From Tuctoria greenei (Eukaryota > Streptophyta > Magnoliopsida > Poales > Poaceae), in assembly GCA_036927565.1 (NCBI GenBank), contig JAYESD010000003.1, positions 97,449,591 to 97,513,590 of the forward strand: a DNA stretch of 64,000 nt, written 5' to 3'. Positions within the stretch are counted from its first letter, which is position 1. Every line of letters begins with the position of its first letter. Shown here piece by piece: positions 57,665 to 64,000 of the stretch. The translations under genes were made by a program, and so were the position numbers. The notes below the pieces were generated by a model that saw nothing but the letters and a program-made list of their open reading frames with translations, was not told the origin of the DNA and ran no database searches.

Positions 57665-58680
57665 GGGACGAACTAGTCTGCACTGGGGCCGAACACATCC
57701 GCTCTGAACCCAACAAGTCCGCTTTGGACTGGACAAGCCCGCTATGTCTAGGATTTTGCGAACTTCCCAACTAGGGCATGGTTTGAATCAAAAGTGGGAT
57801 CGAAATTGCCGTGGAAAGTTGATCTAGGGCATATATCGTGAATGCAAAGGTTCAACGGTCAAGGAATAGGTGCAACACGTGAAACTTGACATCTAGATTC
57901 GTTGATGACGAATAGGCGACAAGAAGTAGAAGAAGAATATTGATGTCGAAGAGTCGATGAAGAAGATCGCAGCAGTGATGATGATCTTGTTTGATCCTCC
58001 CTCTTTCTTCTCTCCTCTTTCCTCTTTCATCCTTGCGGTGAGGGCTTCTTCCTCCTTATATGGCGGCTCACCATGAGAATAGGGTGGTGAGGGTTTTCCT
58101 TTACGTGGGCAGGGTGAGGAGAGGGTTGTGGGTCGTTTATATAGGAGGAGGAGTGGTGGGGCTAGGGTGGAATATAAGTAGGAAACAGTGAGGACAAGTA
58201 GGGGCCTTGGTGGGGTCTCACTTGGGCTCCTCAGGGGTGGAGCACAACGTTCTAGGGCCCAAATAAGTCAATTATCCAATAACTTGTCGTGGGGAAAATT
58301 TAGAATCCTAGTCGAAATCCTAGAAACCGGACTAGTCCGTATGAGGTCGGACAAGTCCGCTCGGGTACAGAGAGGAATATCGGACAAGTATCGTGCTGTG
58401 CTAGATAAGTCTGCTAATTTACAGTGAGTTGGTCCGAAGTGTTCTAGTAACAATTATCGGACTAGTCCATAGTTGTAAAAGACAAGTCCGAGGAAAATAG
58501 AAACACAATCGAATTATTCCGTAAATTATCAGACAAGTCCGTACGGGAATAGAAACAAATTCGGACTAGACTGTACCATGTGTCAGACAAGTCCGTTGTT
58601 CTGAATAAAACTGAATTAAGCCAGAACAGACGGGTATACCGGACTAGTCCGTAGATAGGTCCGCACAAGTTCGTACCCAA
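57665..58680. repeat. CGGACWAGTCCG block, gypsy2 right LTR
   Basis: Loose copies at 57665-57750, then many near-perfect ones at 58325-58680, including CGGACTAGTCCG at 58328-58339 and CGGACAAGTCCG at about 58348. Confidence 0.88.
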
Positions 58681-58800
58681 AATTGATTTTAATATTTGCT
58701 TTGCCTCTAACTTATTTTATCTTGTTCCTTCTTGTGTTTCATTATGGTAGATATGTATGAGAATGAATGCAATGCATGATGGATGAAAATGAGGGTGTTA

Positions 58801-58921
58801 GACCATCCACACTGGTTCTACTGTAAACAATACTGGGTAGTGTAAATTTAGAGTAAATGCTGTAAAAGTAGAAGGAGAATAGTGTATAGAGTAGAGTATA
58901 GAGTAACGAGTGCGGATAGTC
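58801..58921. mobile_element. 121-bp TIR element at the tip of the gypsy2 LTR
   Basis: TIRs GACCATCCACACT and, at the right end, the complement of GACTATCCGCACT (two mismatches). Both sides have TA (58799-58800 and 58922-58923). It lies two bases before the LTR end, so the last bases of the LTR (58924-58925) are cut off. Superfamily unclear from TA and these TIRs. Confidence 0.75.
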
Positions 58922-58930
58922 TATACGCTA

Positions 58931-60269
58931 GAGAATCACTAACAGTAACAAATAAAATGGCATTGAGACCAGTCACGCTTGTGCCCATCCAGACCTACAC
59001 TCTATCGTGTACCACAACTGACTCAAATCTTTACCAGAGGTCTGAAATAAGTGTCGATGTCATTCCCAGGTTGTTGTGGCCTCGGTATCAGTCCTGACAT
59101 CATAATATATTCCATTTGTGGCACAACCAAGGAGGAAGGTTCAAAATCGTCAGCACAATTGGCCATGTGCTATGTGTGCTACTATTCCAAAAATGATTTA
59201 TCCGTCGGTGCTCATTGCGATCCTAATATTTCTCGGATCAATAGCAAATTCAGGATTTCGTGAATCAATATTTTGACACTGTGTTGCATCAGCAGGATCT
59301 CATATCATTCCAGCATCCTCCTTATGCTTCTCTTTGTTTCATCACAACTATTCTGACTTCTTCTTTTCTGCAAACCAACGCTTCAAATGAGAAATGATAG
59401 GAAAGTACCAAAACACCTTTTTGGGCCCTCTTTTTCTTTTTTTTTTCTATTGCAGTTCTCGTCATCACTGTCATCTTCCCTACGATTGAATGGTCGAGTC
59501 CACAAATAGGGCATTTCTCGAGGTTTTCGTACTCAGGTCCACAATATAGAATGCAATCATTCTTGCACGCGTGTATTTTCTCCACCTCCAAACCCAGTGG
59601 ATAGAATATCTGTATTGCCTCATAAATTGTCTTAGGGACTGCATTGCCTTGGGGTAACATGTCCTTAAAGAGCATCAACAATTCCTTAAAACTACAATCA
59701 CTCCATCTATTGCTCGCCTTCAACTAGAAATGTTTCAGCATCGCAAACAATCTCCTGTATTGAGCCGCACAACCATGATACAATGGCTTCTTAGAGTCTT
59801 CGATCATCTTCTTGTACTTTGCAAGTTCACCATTACTATACTGATCATAGTCGTCATGTCTCTCGAAAATCCGTACCATCTCCTCTATATTATGCACCTG
59901 AAATCAATGTTGTCATCAGTGAACCCAGATATATCTGGCTCATTCACATTGTCGTCATGATCTTCTTCAACACTGGTAGGGACCTCCCTCTCGGATATGA
60001 ATCTCTCATCTCTGCTTCATTAAGTCCCTCCTCCCCATGTTTGTTCAAACAAAATAATACACCATGAATCTATACGTGATCAAATGTGACCTCAACACAT
60101 TATCTGTGTGATATCTCTTCTCATTATTGCAATGTTTGCAAGGACACCAAATATTACCTCTAATGTTGTCTAACATGTCTTTCTTTGCAAAATCGATAAA
60201 TGCATCGACCCCTTTGATATACTCATTGCAAACGCGCGGCCCATACATCCAACTTCGATCTGACAACAT
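58931..60269 (-). pseudogene. CACTA TNP2 transposase, N-terminal piece
   Basis: From ATG 60267-60269: DRSWMYGPRVCNEYIKG, DIRGNIWCPCKHCNNEK-like text (transposase-associated domain), then a degraded linker, SFKELLMLFKDMLPQGNAVP (about 59680), LEVEKIHACKNDCILYCG and ENLEKCPICG. Further left are a FAIDPRNIRIAMSTDG region (~59230), STHSTWPIVLTILNLPPWLC (~59150) and PGNDIDTYFRPLV (~59060). It ends near 58931 in VSDS, where gypsy2 begins. Frameshifts and stops occur throughout. Confidence 0.88.
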
Positions 60270-60344
60270 CTTGAAGGTTGCTTAGAAGGGAGGTGAATAG
60301 GCAATATGACCTGAAATCACTTAATAAAGTGAGATTAAATTATC

Positions 60345-61620
60345 GGGGCCGGACTAATCTGGGTCAGGGCCGTACTAGTTCGTTCAGCACACATGAAAAC
60401 CCTAAAATGTTGATTTTTATGAGTTTTACTTCAATTTTAGTTCAGCGAAAAGTGGATACAAAATCTAGCAACCTAACAAGTTCAGACAACAAGTATGACA
60501 GATTAGATGGCGAGACTACGATGATCAACTATATGATGAATGATCTGAACCCTAAAAGCAATTCTAGTGATGAGCGGAAAGTAAAGTGAGAAGTGAGACA
60601 AAAATTTATCCCGAGGTTCAGCTTCACGGAGAAGCCTACATCCCCGTTGAGAAGTCCACAAAGGACCGGGTCTCACTTGACCCTATTCTCACCAAGCGAC
60701 CACAAAGGTTGGCTTGTTTTCCACTAATCACAAGGGGTAACTACAATGTTCTTGGGGCTTACAAGTTGACACTCCCACAAATGATCAACAAGAGCTAGCA
60801 CACGAATCTCAAGAGCCACAAGTCACAAAGATGCAACACCAAGTGCAAGAGATCCAACCGAGAGCCAAAGCAAGAAGTTATTCCATCTCTCCACTTTCCG
60901 AACCCTAAATACTAAAGATTTGGTTCTAGAGGGCAAGTAGGCAGAGGAGAAGGCTTTGGAAGGCTCAAGGGTGCTTGTGGTGGCGCTAGGGTTCGAGAGT
61001 TCTCCAATGGAGGTTGGGGGGTCCCTTTCTATAGGGGTCCTGACAGCCTACCATTGCCACCAACTAAAGTCCAAACTAATCCGGCCAGGGGCTCGGACTA
61101 GTCTGGATCAAAAGTACCACTCGACGTCACACTCTGCAAAAGTGTTCCATACCCCCCCAACATTTGAATTAAACAGTCATGGCAACACAGACTAGTCTGT
61201 CCAAAAACGGACTAGTCCGAACTACAACAGTAACCTTTAGTCCGGCTGAAAACAGACTACTCTGGTAGGTTCGGACTAGTTCGCCACTGCAGCGTACAAG
61301 TCGATCCTCTCGGGACATAGCCCCGAAAACTCTCACCAAGTGTGGAACGACTAGTCCGTCCAAAAATGTATAAGTTCGAACTCACACAACAACTCTTAGT
61401 CCGTCCCTAGAACTGTCCTCTGGCCAAATGGCTAGCACCTCCAGGAGTGAGGGCTACCCACCTGGGTTCGATTCCTCCCGGACGCAGGTGTCTCACCCTT
61501 CTTATTAACAGTATCCAAGTGAGCTACCCCGTGTCTTAAAAAAACTATTAGTCTGTCCCAAAATGGACTAATCCGACACATCCGGACTAGTCCGGCCTGG
61601 AACCCGGACAAGTCCGATCA
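60345..61620. repeat. CGGACWAGTCCG block in the SIRE-like LTR
   Basis: Scattered copies from 60345, perfect ones at 61208-61219 and 61583-61594, and CCGGACAAGTCCG at about 61606. Between are many variants of one to three changes. The SINE interrupts the block. Confidence 0.85.
61408..61542 (+). mobile_element. tRNA-derived SINE
   Basis: A 135-bp insert with an A-box-like TGGCCAAATGG (about 61421-61431), a perfect B box GGTTCGATTCC (about 61467-61477) and a short poly-A tail. It is flanked by a 17-bp duplication starting AACTCTTAGTCCG (61391-61407) and AACTATTAGTCTG (61543-61559), two mismatches. These are the internal RNA polymerase III promoter elements of SINEs. It cannot fold as a full tRNA gene as far as I can see. 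Confidence 0.85.
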
Positions 61621-61926
61621 ACAGGGTATTATCTCACCAAGGCTTCCCACTTAGGTTTTCTCTCAACTAAGACTTTGTGCTCTATTCTACGATCTCAATG
61701 CACTTGATACACACACCCTCACACACTGGCTAGTCTAAACTCAATTGATAAGAAGCCCTAGTTTCTACTCTTAAGTCTTCGACACCCGTTTCATCATTTT
61801 CATTTCTGAGGGTTTTTCATCCATTTCAATTTGACACATGTGCTTAAGATCAACTAAGATCATTAGTCTCTTAATTTGTTGTCATCAATCATGCAAAACC
61901 CATGGGGATACCTGGATGCATTTTCA

Positions 61927-62091
61927 ATCTCCCCCTTTTTTGTTATTGATGACAACAGATTAAGCTTCAACAAAAATGATATAAATTGGTTTTCATAAAA
62001 AGTGTGCGAATGAGTAACTCCCCCTCAATATATGCATCATGAATGAAAAATTTGAAGGAGTTATCATACATACACATGTTATGGTGAGGTG
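61927..62091 (-). other. SIRE-like copia PPT and 3' interior
   Basis: Minus-strand AAAAAAGGGGGAGAT next to the LTR is the polypurine tract. The rest of the stretch is non-coding 3' interior, cut at 62091 by the solo LTR. Confidence 0.8.
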
Positions 62092-63628
62092 TGTTGATGT
62101 TTCTTACGTACAAAATAATTCCGCAAGCGCTCGGAAACTATCGATATAGCATTTCCCCTTAAAAGATTATTCCAAGGATGTCATTTATTATATCCTCTGG
62201 AAGGCTAGGTGGAAGTGTAGCAATCATCAAATGGATAGGGTAGAGTGGTCTAGGTAGGGTTCCAGTGAGGATGGATAATAGATAATTGAAGGTAGTGTGA
62301 CACACATAAGATCATTCTATTCTAAGGGGGATAAATAGGTCCTAATGGAGATTAGACTAAGAATTGGTAAGTTGCTCCTACAATGCTTCTAATATACATA
62401 TGCATAGCCTAGCTTACATACTAATGAGCATGTCAATGGTGAATCCTTATGCTAAGTCATTCAACACATCGGACACAGGTTTACCCAAGCAATACTAGGA
62501 CAACTCCCGCCAAGAGGTTGTGGCATAGCCGAATGTGGAGGACTACAATGGACAGATAGGGTTGTCACCACCTATACCTACCTCTTCAATTCGTGGGTCT
62601 ACGAGACATTCAACACTACTTATCTGTCCTAGCACCATGCTAGCATATTAAGTAAATACCTTAGGAGTCACGGCACAAGCATCCTAAAGCATTTAACTAA
62701 ATCATCGTTGAAACCAATGTTGAATCATAGCATAGTTATTCATACTAACATGATCATATCATAACTACCTAGACTATAGTGGAGGTTTATAGTGTTTATG
62801 ATGATAGAATAAGATCATTATAGCATAATCTAAAGACTATTCCTACCACATACATGGATTCCACAATCAAAAAAGAAACGCTTCATCCAAGCATATGTAT
62901 AAAGGAAGACTAAAGATAATATCTTTATTATGCATAAAGTCTCTAATACAAGAAGGAATACATGATCCATACCTTTACCAATTTAGAATTGGGGAAAGAG
63001 ACTCCCTCTACTACTTTCCCAATTTGGACTTGGGACTAGAGACTCTCATCTCTACAGCCTAAACTCCTCTAAGACTATGGAAAATAGTGGATACAGTAGA
63101 ATGAAGCTCAAGTGGTGTGTTTGTTGAAGTGAGGGGTAGGGATCCTATTTATAGCTAGGGAAGGGTTGGTTCCCGCCACCAAAAGCACCCAAATTAGTCT
63201 TTATCATTTTCAGGGAACCACAGGGAGTCGACACATCGAAGCTGACCACATTTGGCGCAAAGAAGAGGTCGGTTGAATCCCCTATTCAGCCGACCTAGTC
63301 TTTGCGCCACTCCACGTGTGCTTCCTTGGAGTGACTTCCAGCTGGGTCATATTGACTGATATGGGTTATACACTGTTGGCTCTCCTCAGATATGCCTGTT
63401 TGTGGGCCATTTGATCCATGTGACGCCATGTGTTATCGCTTGATTGGTCGGGATGGTACTTCTAAGGATTGCTCCCCTCTTTTACCTCAATTCCATCTGC
63501 ATGCACTATTTTTCCAAGGACAGGTGGAAATATGTTATGTAGAAAGGTAATTTGTGTAAGAAATGACTTGTCCTTCACATAATTGAGGTATATTGATGGG
63601 TGAAATCGGGATATAACAGTCATCAATA
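62092..63628. mobile_element. Solo LTR, copy B (TGTTGATATTTCC family)
   Basis: 1537 bp, from TGTTGATGTTTCTTACG to CAGTCATCAATA, with duplication AGGTG/GGGTG (62087-62091 and 63629-63633). Colinear with copy A at 52426 over its length. The last CA has become TA. The sequence CCGCAAGCGCTCGG near 62120 is preserved here but not in copy A. Confidence 0.85.
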
Positions 63629-64000
63629 GGGTGCCTACGTGTTGTGCTCATGATTTGTGATAAGGCAATGAACATGAATGAGAGATAAGCAATGTAAGCA
63701 CACATAACAATTAAGTTTAAAGCAAACATCATGAGTACCTACAACCCTTAAGACAAATCGAAATGCAAGTTTTTAAAACAAAATACAAGTCCATAGGATC
63801 AAAAGAGACAACAACTTTAAAAGAAGTACCCCCTTAATTCTCTTCCCCTTTGGCATCAAGACACCAAAAAGGAAAAAAAGGAAAGGAGTCCTTCTATCTA
63901 CTCCTCGTTGTTGTCGTCTTCATGCTCATTGTCGCTCTTCGTCGCCTCCGGATCTTCATTATCTTCATCACCGTCTTCATCGTTGGAGGTTGCATCCTTG
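63629..64000 (-). pseudogene. SIRE-like copia 3' interior with acidic ORF end
   Basis: At the right edge the minus strand encodes an acidic C-terminal peptide (NDEDGDEDNEDPEATKSDNE) ending in a stop near 63900. The non-coding 3' part follows it to the left. This lies where SIRE-type elements have the end of their last reading frame. The protein continues beyond the window, so no function is assigned. Confidence 0.55.

Larger units (their letters stand above)
47089..58925 (-). mobile_element. gypsy2: chromodomain Ty3/gypsy with extra 5' ORF
   Basis: A relative of gypsy1 inserted in the TNP2 gene. The 3' LTR is 47089-50017 and the 5' LTR 56574-58925. The duplication is CGTTG (47084-47088) and CGCTA (58926-58930), two transitions apart; restoring one copy gives TNP2 reading DSPT-PNLSG across the site. 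Order from the 5' end: PBS, extra ORF, gag, RT, RNase H, integrase, chromodomain, PPT. Protease and most of gag are deleted, and a solo LTR splits RT. Confidence 0.9.
56574..58925 (-). repeat. gypsy2 5' LTR with internal deletion and TIR element
   Basis: Colinear with the 3' LTR from TGTGACATCTGG, except for loss of about 0.6-0.7 kb right of the AAT tract (equivalent to ~47313-47923) and a 121-bp insert at 58801-58921. The minus-strand TATA box is at 58136-58144. The terminal CA has become TA at 58924-58925. Confidence 0.88.
60272..61926 (-). repeat. 3' LTR of a SIRE/Maximus-like copia
   Basis: On the minus strand it runs from TGAAAATGCATCCAGG (61926) to GCAACCTTCA (60272). The PPT lies at its right. 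It begins three bases beyond the TNP2 start codon, so it inserted in the CACTA 5' region. It resembles the solo LTR at 14581-15984 at both ends. It contains a CCCGAGGTTC...CCTACATCCCCGTTGAG segment typical of this group, the palindrome block and a SINE. Confidence 0.85.

Noticed and set aside
61415..61490. A possible tRNA gene with A and B boxes.
   Set aside because: The poly-A tail, 17-bp flanking duplication and lack of a visible cloverleaf fit a SINE.

Overview
This window is a block of nested, mostly decayed transposable elements from a large plant nuclear genome, almost certainly a grass. The evidence is grass-type Ty1/copia and Ty3/gypsy polyproteins, chromodomain integrases, a CACTA TNP2 transposase, an L1-type LINE fragment, small TIR elements, a tRNA-derived SINE, and initiator-Met-tRNA primer-binding sites. 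I see no intact host gene, tRNA gene, rRNA gene or CRISPR array. Almost every open frame is a piece of a retroelement or DNA transposon, or a shadow of one.

Layout, left to right. (1) 1-6199: an unassigned LTR-like edge, then a broken minus-strand copia (copia1: RT, integrase, protease, gag), then a non-coding stretch with promoter-like sequence. (2) 6200-18212: a minus-strand chromodomain Ty3/gypsy element (gypsy1) with ~2.9-kb LTRs and TSD TCACC. Its right LTR holds a 1.4-kb solo LTR (14581-15984, TSD ACCAT). (3) 18213-19905: the probable 5' LTR of copia1, then a LINE fragment carrying a 202-bp TIR element. (4) 19906-26234: a plus-strand copia (copia2), TSD CCCTT. (5) 26235-33255: unassigned DNA, a 2.8-kb LTR with PBS and the start of a plus-strand gypsy element (gypsy4), and fragments of another gypsy. 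(6) 33256-60269: one CACTA TNP2 transposase gene on the minus strand, cut into three pieces by two gypsy elements. These are gypsy3 (34109-46238, 268-bp LTRs, TSD AGGAA) and gypsy2 (47089-58925, TSD CGTTG/CGCTA). Gypsy3 carries a 3.3-kb solo LTR (35579-38837, TSD TTGCT) and a complete copia (copia3, 40814-45600). Gypsy2 carries a 1.56-kb solo LTR (52426-53987) and a small TIR element two bases from its LTR end. (7) 60272-64000: the 3' LTR and 3' interior of a minus-strand SIRE/Maximus-like copia, holding a SINE (61408-61542) and a second copy of the 1.5-kb solo LTR (62092-63628).

Relative order follows from the nesting. The LINE and the CACTA are oldest. Copia1, copia2, gypsy2, gypsy3 and the SIRE-like element landed in them. 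Gypsy1 probably landed in copia1. Solo LTRs, copia3, the SINE and the small TIR elements came last. Most duplication mismatches are transitions, consistent with decay of methylated cytosines.

Two observations stand out. First, gypsy2 has an extra sense-strand ORF between its PBS and gag. Its first residues resemble the histone H3 tail (MAHTKMTAHK against ARTKQTARK) and an acidic tract and a putative coiled coil follow. Gypsy4 has a related ORF in the same position, and gypsy1 lacks it. Second, a 12-bp palindrome family (CGGACTAGTCCG / CGGACAAGTCCG) is clustered in LTRs of two unrelated superfamilies, gypsy and SIRE-like copia, and I did not see it in the other LTR families here.
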